A DNA stretch of 64,000 nucleotides from Treponema bryantii NK4A124 (GCF_000421345.1 NZ_ATWV01000006.1:62001-126000), one strand, 5' to 3'; shown: positions 23,499 to 31,384, counted from the stretch's first letter. The notes: generated by a model not told the origin, from the sequence alone. Program-made: numbers and translations.

Positions 23499-24728
23499 CT
23501 ATTCCGCTGCTTTGAAATTAAAAATCGGTTTAATGATATTTACAACTTCTGCAGTTGGTTCGATATTAGCAACTATCTCACTCATATCCTTGTAAGCCAT
23601 AGGTGCTTCATCGAGTGTGTCCTTACAAACGGTTGAACTCCAAATACCTTCCATCGATTTTTCAAAATCTTCAAGCTGTAATTTGTAACGAGCCTCCTTA
23701 CGACCCATTACACGACCAGCTCCATGAGGTGCCGAATAGTTCCAGTCTTCATTCCCTTTTCCAACACAGACGAGACTTCCATCTCTCATATTGATTGGAA
23801 TTAAAAGCTTTTCCCCCTTTCGAGCGCTAACACTTCCCTTTCTCAAAATCATTGCATCAGTATCAATGTAGTTATGAATCGTTGTAAACTGATCAATAAC
23901 ATCATGCTTATCAAGTCGAAGACCAACAGTAATTGTGTCAATCATTGCTTTTCGATTAAACATTGCAAAACTCTGAAGAATCTTCATATCATTTATATAG
24001 TCTTCAAAAAGCTGACCTTCTACATAAGCAAGCGGTTGAGGGATGTTTTTACAAACCGCCGCTTTAATGCCCGGCAGTAGAGACTGGATTTCTTCTTGTC
24101 GCCCTTCGGCTTTAAGCTTTGCAACCGCTGCACGAATATCAGCGTCTTCAGTATGATTCAACTGTTTCCATGCCATATCCTGATAGTAATTTGCAACTTC
24201 AAGTCCAAGATGGCGGCTTCCTGAATGAACAACAATGTAAAGATTTCCAGCCTCATCACGGTCAGCTTCAATAAAATGATTTCCACCCCCAAGTGTTCCA
24301 AGAGAGCGTCGGGCATTTCCAATATTGGCCTTCCGGCATCGAATCTTATCGAAATCAATCTCATCAACAAATTTATGGACATGACCCGCTCTGCGAATCT
24401 CGCGTCCCACAGGAATATTTCTACGAATGCACTTATCTAATTTTTCCGGATCAAACTTTTCACTCACAGGAGAATCCGCTTTAATGATAAGGGTTTCCAT
24501 TCCGCAACCGATATCAACACCAACAAGATTCGGGCAAATTTTATCAGCAATAGTCATTGTTGTTCCAATTGTACAGCTAGCACCGGCATGTACATCTGGC
24601 ATCATACGAATCTTGCTGTCAGCGGCATAAGGCTGATCACAAAGACGTTCAATCTGCTCTCGTCCTTTTTCTTCAAGATTATCTGTAAAGACTTTTGCGG
24701 TATTATACTTTCCTTTTACTTCCACCAT
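23499..24728 (-). CDS. rtcB: RtcB RNA-splicing ligase
   Basis: 409 residues. RtcB seals 2',3'-cyclic-phosphate (or 3'-phosphate) and 5'-hydroxyl RNA ends using GTP and Mn2+. Signature segments: VGVDIGCGM (metal-binding Asp and Cys), LGTLGGGNHFIE, VVHSGSRHLG, and SAPHGAGRVMGRKEA with the histidine that takes GMP, then DEAPMAYKD. The length fits the shorter bacterial subtype. Ribosome site GGAGG. Small RNAs lie directly before (RNA 0) and after it, and a Ro60-like gene follows. No RtcA cyclase and no RtcR activator are visible; WYL genes lie upstream instead. Confidence 0.95.
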   Translation of the reverse strand: MVEVKGKYNTAKVFTDNLEEKGREQIERLCDQPYAADSKIRMMPDVHAGASCTIGTTMTIADKICPNLVGVDIGCGMETLIIKADSPVSEKFDPEKLDKCIRRNIPVGREIRRAGHVHKFVDEIDFDKIRCRKANIGNARRSLGTLGGGNHFIEADRDEAGNLYIVVHSGSRHLGLEVANYYQDMAWKQLNHTEDADIRAAVAKLKAEGRQEEIQSLLPGIKAAVCKNIPQPLAYVEGQLFEDYINDMKILQSFAMFNRKAMIDTITVGLRLDKHDVIDQFTTIHNYIDTDAMILRKGSVSARKGEKLLIPINMRDGSLVCVGKGNEDWNYSAPHGAGRVMGRKEARYKLQLEDFEKSMEGIWSSTVCKDTLDEAPMAYKDMSEIVANIEPTAEVVNIIKPIFNFKAAE

Positions 24729-24745
24729 AGATAACCTCCATAAAC

Positions 24746-24824
24746 AAGGTTCGATTTACCAACACCTTTCGGCACGATAAAAGTTATCGTTACTTCTCTA
24801 ATTAAATTGCTGTATGAACCTTTA
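24746..24824 (-). ncRNA. Small RNA 0 in the rtcB leader
   Basis: 79 nt. 5' AAAGGTTCATACAGCAA; terminal stem AAGGTTC / GAACCTT; ends CTTG. Inside is a 7-bp hairpin ACGATAA-CTT-TTATCGT and a GCCGAAAGGTGTTGG segment. Its 5' A lies about 9 nt downstream of the -10 element, so it should begin at or very near the transcription start of the rtcB operon. Confidence 0.65.
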
Positions 24825-24832
24825 TGGCTTTA

Positions 24833-24861
24833 CTATAGCAGAGGCTAATTCAATTATCACG
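24833..24861 (-). promoter_or_regulatory. rtcB operon promoter
   Basis: -10 TATAGT at 24833-24838 with a weak -35 (GTGATA) 17 nt upstream. The -35 is the end of a 23-nt sequence found again before the RlaP operon, which suggests an activator-dependent promoter. No sigma-54 consensus is seen. Confidence 0.5.
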
Positions 24862-24878
24862 GAAAATTTGGTGCGAAA
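24856..24878 (-). promoter_or_regulatory. 23-nt shared upstream element, copy 1
   Basis: Minus strand TTTCGCACCAAATTTTCC followed by GTGAT. Identical over 23 nt to 30472-30494. Lies at about -55 to -33 of the rtcB promoter. The WYL operon promoter has a partial match (TCGCACAAAA). Confidence 0.6.
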
Positions 24879-24882
24879 ATCT

Positions 24883-25386
24883 TTAATTATATTTAAGCTG
24901 TTCGAATTCTTTTTTAAGATCTGATACAAAATTCTCAAATTCTAGATTTTCAACAACCATTACAAAGGAAACTCCCGAATACCCCATATAAGAATCTGTA
25001 TCCTTAAATTGATATGCATCAGGACTAATAATTATTGAATATACCCCTACTTCAACCTCTTCAAGATAAGGAAATGCTCTATCTGGAAAAATCGAAACTG
25101 ACATATCAGGATCAGGATGAGATTCCCAAATCCTTGTTTTTTTATCTTTTATACAAGCGTTAAAATCATCAAGAAGGAGCAATTCATCCTGTTCGCTCGC
25201 AATAACTCCCCCTTCTTTCCCCATAGACCAAAAATTACCGTATCGTTTCATCACTTTTTCATTAAGAACAGGAATCCCTTTCCATTTCAAACAAACCTTA
25301 AAGCTCCACTCAGGCCAAGTACCCCAGTTAATAAATTTCATTGGAATAAACTCTAATTCTAAATCTTCATATTTCAATATAGCCAT
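24883..25386 (-). CDS. Hypothetical protein, 167 aa
   Basis: A small beta-rich protein with many Trp and aromatic residues (INWGTWPEWSFKVCLKWKG) and a C-terminal helix. The look is that of SMI1/immunity-type proteins, but no named family is recognised. Third gene after the two WYL genes (40-nt gap), preceding the rtcB promoter. Ribosome site AAGGAAAA. Confidence 0.6.
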   Translation of the reverse strand: MAILKYEDLELEFIPMKFINWGTWPEWSFKVCLKWKGIPVLNEKVMKRYGNFWSMGKEGGVIASEQDELLLLDDFNACIKDKKTRIWESHPDPDMSVSIFPDRAFPYLEEVEVGVYSIIISPDAYQFKDTDSYMGYSGVSFVMVVENLEFENFVSDLKKEFEQLKYN

Positions 25387-25425
25387 GTCTTTTCCTTCTA
25401 CTTAAGATGTCATCTTGGAAATTAA

Positions 25426-26364
25426 TTAGTTATTCATTAATTCAATCTGTTTAGAAATCCGTTCCTGTATAAGATTCCTAAAGCTTTCCGGTTCGAGAAC
25501 CTTTACCATAGGACCAAAGCTTAATACGCGGACAACAAGTTCAGTTTCATCGAAGCTGTCATAATTTAGGGTAAGTCGATATACATCATCACTAATCTGT
25601 ACAGCACTTTTTTCGAAGTGAGCAAAGGCAAGCATTACTCTTTCCATTGCTTTTCGCTCGTCATAGATTTCGAGAGTTACGCTAGTACGTCTGTTATCTG
25701 GTAAGTCGTCTTCGGAAAGGTCATCAACCTTTGAATTTTCTGTCAATTCACAGGAATTGATTCTTGCGATGTTTAATATTGAATGACGATTCCTAACCTT
25801 TGAGATAATACGGAATTTATCATCCTTTTCTGAGTATTCAATTTTATAAGGAGCACAGATAAATCTTTTTTGCTGACCAAAACGACCGGTATATTCTACG
25901 CTTATTGTTTTCTTCTGATGAATAGCTTCTAGAGCAGTTCGGAAGTTTTTGATGTAATCCGGATCGTCATAGGGGTCTCCATCAGAATATTTATCATAAA
26001 GATAATAGTCGTTCTCATTAAAAAGTACTTCCACATCCTGGAGCTGATTTTTAAGACACTCAAGAACCTCATCACTTACAAAAAGACGGATTCGCTTATC
26101 ATTACACAAAGCTTTAAGCCATCTCTTCTGCAGAACTGAAAGAGGCATTGTGGGAATATTCTGAATATTTGTACTGTAATCTTTTTTTATTAGAGGCCAC
26201 TTTCCAGTTTCTAAGGCGCTGCCAATTGTCATAAAGCTTTCAGGGAAGGCAGATTCTTTTACAATTTTGAAGAGCAAATCAGAATCCAGTTTTCCCTGCT
26301 GGCTGCAAGAGATTATTGAGGCAACGGTGTTGTAATAGGCACTGTAGATTTCACTGAAGAGCAT
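25426..26364 (-). CDS. WYL-domain protein, second of a tandem pair
   Basis: 312 residues. A WYL domain spans about residues 135-200 (KKTISVEYTGRFGQQKRFICAPYKIEYSEKDDKFRII). A C-terminal extension ends with VVRVLSFGPMVKVLEPESFR, the WCX pattern. Its N-terminal region is not a clear HTH, so it may work as a heterodimer with the gene upstream, as in PafBC. Overlaps it by 14 nt. Confidence 0.85.
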   Translation of the reverse strand: MLFSEIYSAYYNTVASIISCSQQGKLDSDLLFKIVKESAFPESFMTIGSALETGKWPLIKKDYSTNIQNIPTMPLSVLQKRWLKALCNDKRIRLFVSDEVLECLKNQLQDVEVLFNENDYYLYDKYSDGDPYDDPDYIKNFRTALEAIHQKKTISVEYTGRFGQQKRFICAPYKIEYSEKDDKFRIISKVRNRHSILNIARINSCELTENSKVDDLSEDDLPDNRRTSVTLEIYDERKAMERVMLAFAHFEKSAVQISDDVYRLTLNYDSFDETELVVRVLSFGPMVKVLEPESFRNLIQERISKQIELMNN

Positions 26365-27643
26365 CGTCTGCCTCCTCCGTGAGTTCTACATCTTCACCAG
26401 AATACAAGCGATACATTTTACGAATGTCTCCGTAAAAACGTCGTGCTATATATTTTTCAGAACAATCAAAAAAAGTAATCCTACAAATAAAGCTTCTTGC
26501 CCAGGGAATAATTTCCTGCGGGTCAAAAACATCTGCATCAAACTGAGCATTATTATCATCAAGCAGCTTTACAGTACCGCAACGTTTTTCGCGTAAAAGA
26601 CGCTGATAAATGAATTTCTCTTCCTCTTCAAAATGAACGCGGAAGGTTACGTGCACAGTTGTTGTGTCGTTATGCTTTTTATTCTGCTTTAATGCCACTC
26701 CCCAGATGTGTTTTCGGAGTTCTTCAAACTCTGCCCTCTTCTGCTCAAAGCCAGCATACTCGCCGCCAGTCGTCATACCAATTATGTAATCAAATCTGAG
26801 AGCAAGAAAATATTTACCTCTTGGACGATATGCCATCAAATACATACGCCCACCCTGAGTACTCTGATAAATCATCAGCGGGATAACTTCATTCGGGAAA
26901 GTTCTGTCGTCCTCAGCACGCCGCTGTTCAATTGTAAGATAGCGGTGCTCCCGGATTGCTTCAAAAACCTGTTCTACAAAATCAGATTCAATTGAGGATG
27001 TAATGTAATGATGCTTAAATTGGAATACCTCGCTTTCCTTCTGAACATCACCAGGAAGTTTATCAAAGAGGAAGCTGCCCGTAACACCACACGGAGCAAT
27101 CTCCGAAAAGAAAGCAAGTGCATCTTCCAATTCATCCAAGTCAGTCATTGGATTACGGAAATAGAGCATTGTCTTCCCATCTTTTTCTGACGAGATTAAA
27201 CCTAACTCTTCATATTCCTTCAGCTTCTTTCTGAGGCTGGATTCTTCTGGCAATATTTCAGAAGAGAAATCATTAAGATAGGTATCATTAATTTCATCCA
27301 GCAACTGATTTAAGGTCTTCTTCGAACCGTCCGCCAGAATATCCATCAGCATAAAATGAAGCGAGATATCCATTGCTGTAAAAGATTTTGCCTTGAAGAT
27401 TTTATACAGAGGATTGTGAGTAGTATGACGGCTGTCAATTGAAAGAAAAGTTACCTTACCGTTCTCATCCGGGCGGAAGGTCATATAGCCGTCCAGATAA
27501 TTTTCCAGACGGCGTTTTTCATCATCATAAGTACGTGGACTCTTACCAAAAAACTGATCCCTCGTTTTAAATCCATAGATATAAAAACTGCGGATATAAG
27601 TTCTGAGAGTATCTAGATTTTTAATCAGCTCCGAGTATGCCAT
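26351..27643 (-). CDS. WYL-domain transcriptional regulator, first of a tandem pair
   Basis: 430 residues. The N-terminal 120 residues include a winged-helix-like part, and a second HTH-like segment lies near 120-165 (LRKKLKEYEELGLISSEKDG). A WYL domain (RYLTIEQRRAED...NEVIPLMIYQSTQGGRMYLMAYR) and a C-terminal domain follow. The -10 TATAAT ends 6 nt before the ATG with no Shine-Dalgarno, so the mRNA is probably leaderless. Operator B overlaps the -35 area. Best candidate for the RtcR role: sensing RNA damage to control rtcB. Confidence 0.85.
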   Translation of the reverse strand: MAYSELIKNLDTLRTYIRSFYIYGFKTRDQFFGKSPRTYDDEKRRLENYLDGYMTFRPDENGKVTFLSIDSRHTTHNPLYKIFKAKSFTAMDISLHFMLMDILADGSKKTLNQLLDEINDTYLNDFSSEILPEESSLRKKLKEYEELGLISSEKDGKTMLYFRNPMTDLDELEDALAFFSEIAPCGVTGSFLFDKLPGDVQKESEVFQFKHHYITSSIESDFVEQVFEAIREHRYLTIEQRRAEDDRTFPNEVIPLMIYQSTQGGRMYLMAYRPRGKYFLALRFDYIIGMTTGGEYAGFEQKRAEFEELRKHIWGVALKQNKKHNDTTTVHVTFRVHFEEEEKFIYQRLLREKRCGTVKLLDDNNAQFDADVFDPQEIIPWARSFICRITFFDCSEKYIARRFYGDIRKMYRLYSGEDVELTEEADDALQ

Positions 27644-27649
27644 AAGATT

Positions 27650-27696
27650 ATTATACTCGCCTTTTGTGCGATTTGTAATTAAAGTGTTGCTTGAAT
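27650..27696 (-). promoter_or_regulatory. WYL operon promoter with operator B site 2
   Basis: -10 TATAAT (27650-27655). Operator B is 27678-27696, on the plus strand ATTAAAG-TGTTG-CTTGAAT. Between them is TCGCACAAAAGG, a partial copy of the 23-nt element. Confidence 0.65.
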
Positions 27697-27709
27697 CACA
27701 ATTGAAAAA

Positions 27710-28198
27710 TTAGTGTGTATACCTGCCACGGATTTTCATTGCTTCCTCCCAGATATCATCAAGTAGTTCTCTTGGACCATCTGCAAGCTTGGGTTTGAAT
27801 TTTTCCATGGCAAGTGATAAATACTTTTGCATGTGTTCCGCCAAATCATAATAACAAATCTCATATGGTTTTGAATATTTTTCGCAAAGTTGAATATCGT
27901 CAAAAGTTCCATATGATTTTCCATTCCATAACATAAGTGCAAAATCACAATTCCTTGTCATATCTTCATTTCTCTTATGACAAGCATTGTGAAGATAATG
28001 CTGTACATCAGGCGGATATTCTTTTACAGGAATGTCGTGAGCAAGAGCCCACTCCTTTGCAATTAAATCTACTCCACGTGCTTCACCTTCAAGAATGGTA
28101 ACATTTGTGCAATTCTTTTCTGCTATACATTCTTCGATTTTTGAAAATATCCATTCTTTGTCTTTAATCTTTATACTTCCGCAAATAAATAAGTTCAT
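27710..28198 (-). CDS. SLOG-domain nucleotide-sensor protein (YspA-like)
   Basis: 162 residues. A Rossmann-like SLOG fold: start MNLFICGSIKIKDK, then ILEGEARGVDLIAKEWALAH (the conserved GxARGVD loop), HKRNEDMTRNCDFALMLWNG, and SYGTFDDIQLCEKYSKP. SLOG proteins are predicted to bind nucleotide-derived signals in conflict and RNA-repair systems. Last gene of the operon beginning at 30389; GAGGTAAC ribosome site. Confidence 0.8.
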   Translation of the reverse strand: MNLFICGSIKIKDKEWIFSKIEECIAEKNCTNVTILEGEARGVDLIAKEWALAHDIPVKEYPPDVQHYLHNACHKRNEDMTRNCDFALMLWNGKSYGTFDDIQLCEKYSKPYEICYYDLAEHMQKYLSLAMEKFKPKLADGPRELLDDIWEEAMKIRGRYTH

Positions 28199-28213
28199 GA
28201 TAGTTACCTCGGT

Positions 28214-28669
28214 TTATGTAATGCTTTTCCACTTTATTCTCTTTATATCATTTTCTGAAAATCCGGTTTCTGCATTTATTATATAGACACCAGACTTATC
28301 AAAACCTTTATATTCAGTATCATCATCATCAATAATTACATAGAAATCCACATCATGAGTCGCCATATAGTTCAAGATTTCTTTCTGCCTGTTTCCAAGA
28401 TCTTGAGTTCTACTGAATACTGAACAATCATATTTTGAAAGTTTCTCTTGAAGTTCTATAATTTGAGGCGTCTGATTTTCTCTGAGCAAAGACCAGCCTG
28501 TTTTCCAGGAAGATGTCAGAATTATTTTGGGAGAAACATTATCATGATTTACGAACGTACAGAAATTTTTAATACACGCATCGACAAGTGAAAATGGTTT
28601 CTTCCAGCTTGCCTTAGTATTGAGAACTCCATCTATATCTAAAAAAATGATGTATTGTTTAGTTTTCAT
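28214..28669 (-). CDS. HAD phosphatase of the RNA-repair ('Swiss army knife') type
   Basis: 151 residues. HAD motif I IFLDIDGVLNT, motif II ILTSSWKTGW, and the acidic motif IV VIIDDDDTEY. This short HAD type is known from RNA-repair gene clusters, where it probably removes terminal phosphates. Third gene of the RlaP operon, 15 nt from its neighbour. Confidence 0.75.
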   Translation of the reverse strand: MKTKQYIIFLDIDGVLNTKASWKKPFSLVDACIKNFCTFVNHDNVSPKIILTSSWKTGWSLLRENQTPQIIELQEKLSKYDCSVFSRTQDLGNRQKEILNYMATHDVDFYVIIDDDDTEYKGFDKSGVYIINAETGFSENDIKRIKWKSIT

Positions 28670-28681
28670 ATATCAATAATT

Positions 28682-29581
28682 TTACTCAAAATCCTCTTTA
28701 TTCACTACTACCGGATAAGAGTCATACTGACGGCAGCCGGGAGTTGGAATAAGAGCCGAACGCTTTATGATGTTGTTTCCATCCTTACTTTTGTGGCTGG
28801 AATCGTTTGCTACAAACTCGTCTACATAATCTGAAAGATTTGGTTTATCAGCTTCCTCATAAACCACTTTAAGAAAGTTATTCGGATTGAAAGTGAGACA
28901 TTCTTTTCGAACCAATGTATGATAACCGCCACTTGTTTTGACAATTGCAAAGTTACCAAGACCAAAAAGCTTTTCTCCTGCCCTGTGAAGTGCAGTATAT
29001 GCTTCTTCGAAAACTTCGGAAGTTCGACATTCCTTTTTGATATCCATGTCAAAATCTAACCAGATACGGCGGCTTGTGTGAGAGGCATGACAGCTTTTCA
29101 TGTGCTCAAAGACCTTAGGCATTTTTACCAGATGATCCTGAATCCCAGGCTTTGAACCGCGAAGAATTGCAGCAGTGAGATTTTTGCGCTCCTTGTTGTA
29201 ATGCTCAAAGGTATCTTCAATGCAGTCAATTTCGTTTGTAGGATTCACAACAGAATAAACGACCATTGCATGTTCTGGATATGGAACACCGGCTGGAGTC
29301 AAAAGGGAACGTTTATCACAGTTGTAAGTATAAAAAGCTTGTCTATAGATATCGAAGTTCCAATCCTGTTTAAGACCACCCTTACAGCGAATCAATTCTT
29401 CACGCATCATTTCACCACGGGCACCTACCTTTGTGTATTCACGTTCTTCATCTGTAAGCTTCTTCCCACGACAAGCAAGCATAATCATATAAGTTTCATA
29501 TTCGAGAGGCTTTTGAATGATATGATTAAAGAACCAATGGAGTTCTTCTTCATCTAAAATCATGTTGTAATATTCAGCCAT
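28682..29581 (-). CDS. Archaeo-eukaryotic primase-like protein
   Basis: 299 residues from the ATG at 29581 behind GGAGGAAAC; it overlaps the upstream stop by 8 nt. The core fits AEP enzymes: RRIWLDFDMD (DxD metal motif), VKTSGGYHTLV (SGGxH motif), and LIPTPGCRQYDSYPVVV resembling the PGT segment near the active site. It could extend or template RNA/DNA ends. In this setting it may act with the nucleotidyltransferase to rebuild RNA ends. Family assignment is moderately certain. Confidence 0.6.
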   Translation of the reverse strand: MAEYYNMILDEEELHWFFNHIIQKPLEYETYMIMLACRGKKLTDEEREYTKVGARGEMMREELIRCKGGLKQDWNFDIYRQAFYTYNCDKRSLLTPAGVPYPEHAMVVYSVVNPTNEIDCIEDTFEHYNKERKNLTAAILRGSKPGIQDHLVKMPKVFEHMKSCHASHTSRRIWLDFDMDIKKECRTSEVFEEAYTALHRAGEKLFGLGNFAIVKTSGGYHTLVRKECLTFNPNNFLKVVYEEADKPNLSDYVDEFVANDSSHKSKDGNNIIKRSALIPTPGCRQYDSYPVVVNKEDFE

Positions 29582-30389
29582 TGTTTCCTCCTGCAATATC
29601 AAAAAATAATTGATTCAGTTCTTCGAAATCACCTTGCTTATCTTCCCAATCAGCAATTCCGTCTTTTATAATTGCAATCCGATTAGCAAAGAAGATTTCG
29701 TGAGCCATAATTCTTTTTCCTTTTGTACGTTCACTCTGAGTTCTCTTCTTCTCACATATATCATTCTCAATATCTGATTGGCAAAAATCATCTTCTAGTT
29801 CTGCCAGAAACTCTTCTTCCTCAGGACTTATTTCCGCTTCAACAAGCTTAGAATACTCAGTTGGAGCTGGGCTTTTCTGATAGAAAACATATGAGGCAGC
29901 AAGAACAGCCCGGTAAACATATGTATATTTTTTATAAACAATCTCAGTACCAACAAAATCTCGTTTTATTATGCTTTCAGCCAATCCAATATAATGATGA
30001 ATCATGGCTTTAAGCTTTACATAATCATTCATCACTGCCCTAACCTTTTCCCAATCCTCTGAAGTCCTGTAAACTATCGGCGAATCAGCCCATTCAAAAA
30101 TCACCGGATTCGATTTATAAAGCTGCTTACAAAACTTCTTCAAATCCCAGCCGTTGATGTCGTATATTTCATTAAGTTCAGCATCTATAAAGTCTGGAAG
30201 TTCTTTAACGCGTAGATAATCCTGTACCGGACGAACAAAAATAAAACGTACATCATAATCAGAATCAGGACTAGCAAAGCCCCATGCCCGGCTTCCACTT
30301 TCGCAGGCATAAATAATGCGGATATTCTCGCGTACTTCAATTTGAGATAGTTTTTCTTTTATAGAAAGAGTGATTTCATTTTCGTTCAT
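29574..30389 (-). CDS. RlaP-type nucleotidyltransferase (RNA-repair pol-beta family)
   Basis: 271 residues. The pol-beta nucleotidyltransferase core is ACESGSRAWGFASPDSDYDV, with the two catalytic Asp in SDYDVRF. A helical C-terminal part follows, as in the RlaP/YcgL family associated with RNA ligases. First gene of a four-gene operon (RlaP, primase-like, HAD, SLOG) whose parts match predicted RNA-repair systems. Upstream lie operator B and the 23-nt element also found at rtcB, linking both units. Confidence 0.8.
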   Translation of the reverse strand: MNENEITLSIKEKLSQIEVRENIRIIYACESGSRAWGFASPDSDYDVRFIFVRPVQDYLRVKELPDFIDAELNEIYDINGWDLKKFCKQLYKSNPVIFEWADSPIVYRTSEDWEKVRAVMNDYVKLKAMIHHYIGLAESIIKRDFVGTEIVYKKYTYVYRAVLAASYVFYQKSPAPTEYSKLVEAEISPEEEEFLAELEDDFCQSDIENDICEKKRTQSERTKGKRIMAHEIFFANRIAIIKDGIADWEDKQGDFEELNQLFFDIAGGNNG

Positions 30390-30431
30390 TTTAGCCTCAC
30401 CTCAACTATAACTTCTGCCTTTTTAAAAAGC

Positions 30432-30450
30432 ATTAAAGTCATACTTGAAT
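30432..30450. promoter_or_regulatory. Operator B site 3
   Basis: ATTAAAG-TCATA-CTTGAAT, 43 nt upstream of the RlaP gene start. Confidence 0.65.
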
Positions 30451-30471
30451 TTATCAATTGAAGGATGAGGA

Positions 30472-30494
30472 ATCACGGAAAATTTGGTGCGAAA
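30472..30494 (-). promoter_or_regulatory. 23-nt shared upstream element, copy 2
   Basis: Identical over 23 nt to 24856-24878; here it lies about 85-105 nt upstream of the RlaP operon and directly after the stop of the gene at 30498. Confidence 0.6.
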
Positions 30495-30497
30495 CTC

Positions 30498-30722
30498 TTA
30501 CCCCTCAAAACTCTTATTAAACTTTTCAAACTTCTTGTAGGTTTCAATTGCGAGTTTTTCTGCATCAGCAAAGCTTTCATGAAGAATCGCTTTTCCGTTG
30601 CAGTTGCGGACTTTGTACTTATCATCTTTTGTATGCTCAATCATAGGAACGTGCTCGTGATCACAAACTGAATACCACTTGCCGTTTATCTGTTCCTTAT
30701 GCCACTTAAACTTATTTTTCAT
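30498..30722 (-). CDS. Small hypothetical protein, 74 aa
   Basis: From the ATG at 30722 (GGAG site). Basic N-terminus (MKNKFKWHKEQINGKWYS), a Cys-His stretch (VCDHEHVPMIEH) and a C-terminal helix rich in Lys and Phe. Third gene after 30993 and 30736. Unrecognised. Confidence 0.6.
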   Translation of the reverse strand: MKNKFKWHKEQINGKWYSVCDHEHVPMIEHTKDDKYKVRNCNGKAILHESFADAEKLAIETYKKFEKFNKSFEG

Positions 30723-30735
30723 TGCACTACTCCAT

Positions 30736-31017
30736 TCATGCTGTCTTTTCAGCGTTATAAATCTTGATTTCGATATTTGATGAAACAACTATTTCAGAAA
30801 TGTTTACATCAAACAGATAAGAGAGGACAAGAAGATTATCGATTGTTGGAGCGTTCTTACCCTGCTCCCAGGCATAGATTGCCTGAGGATAATCAAAACC
30901 GAATATCACCTGCAGGTCGTGAACAGAGTATCCACGTAATTTTCTGAGTCGTTTGATTTGGGCACCAGTACCCTTTAAGTCTATAACTGGTCTTAAGAAA
31001 GTCTTGATAGTCTCCAT
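30736..31017 (-). CDS. XRE-type HTH regulator
   Basis: 93 residues. The HTH (GAQIKRLRKLRGYSVHDLQV, then AIYAWEQGKNAPTIDNLLVL) is the core, with a short C-terminal extension. Closely related to 33258 and 39450; the three share PxxxLxxTGxxIK at the N-terminus and IYxWxxGKxxPTxDNL. Candidate binder of operator B. The ribosome site GGAG lies inside the end of the upstream small gene. Confidence 0.85.
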   Translation of the reverse strand: METIKTFLRPVIDLKGTGAQIKRLRKLRGYSVHDLQVIFGFDYPQAIYAWEQGKNAPTIDNLLVLSYLFDVNISEIVVSSNIEIKIYNAEKTA

Positions 31018-31232
31018 TGGTTTAATCTCCTTATCACAAAAATTCTTTGGACATACATCTCTTTTGTAAATCCATTCTGATCGTCTGCTGTAGCTTTTCC
31101 ATTTATGCCTGTAATTACTGGAAGCGCATATGTAGACAATGTCGTTCGGGTGGCTTTTGTATAATCGCCGCGAGTCAATGTTGTCATAATTGCAGATGAA
31201 ACTTTTGCGTTATCAATGTAACTAGCGAACAT
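30993..31232 (-). CDS. Small hypothetical protein before HTH gene, 79 aa
   Basis: Begins behind a good GAAGGAG site. The sequence (YTKATRTTLSTYALPVITGINGK) shows no family; it overlaps the HTH gene by 25 nt, suggesting coupled translation. The leader carries a GCGTC / GACGC hairpin. Confidence 0.5.
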   Translation of the reverse strand: MFASYIDNAKVSSAIMTTLTRGDYTKATRTTLSTYALPVITGINGKATADDQNGFTKEMYVQRIFVIRRLNQWRLSRLS

Positions 31233-31239
31233 ATGCGTT

Positions 31240-31384
31240 CTCCTTCATTAAGATAAATGGATGCCAACGGCACCGTTTGAATTTTTGCGTCAGGCCTGTC
31301 ATAACCAATAAGACGCGAAATTTGTGTTTTGTATTAAAATACTATCACAGAAATCAATTTAAAGCATTAAAGTTGTACTTTAAT
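31240..31384 (-). promoter_or_regulatory. Leader and operator B site 4 upstream of gene 30993
   Basis: Operator B ATTAAAG-TTGTA-CTTTAAT (31366-31384, perfect dyad), a TATTTTAATAC -10-like stretch near 31335, then a hairpin GCGTC...GACGCAAAA (about 31290-31318). A similar GCGT...ACGCAAAA hairpin precedes the small gene upstream of HTH 39450. Confidence 0.5.
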
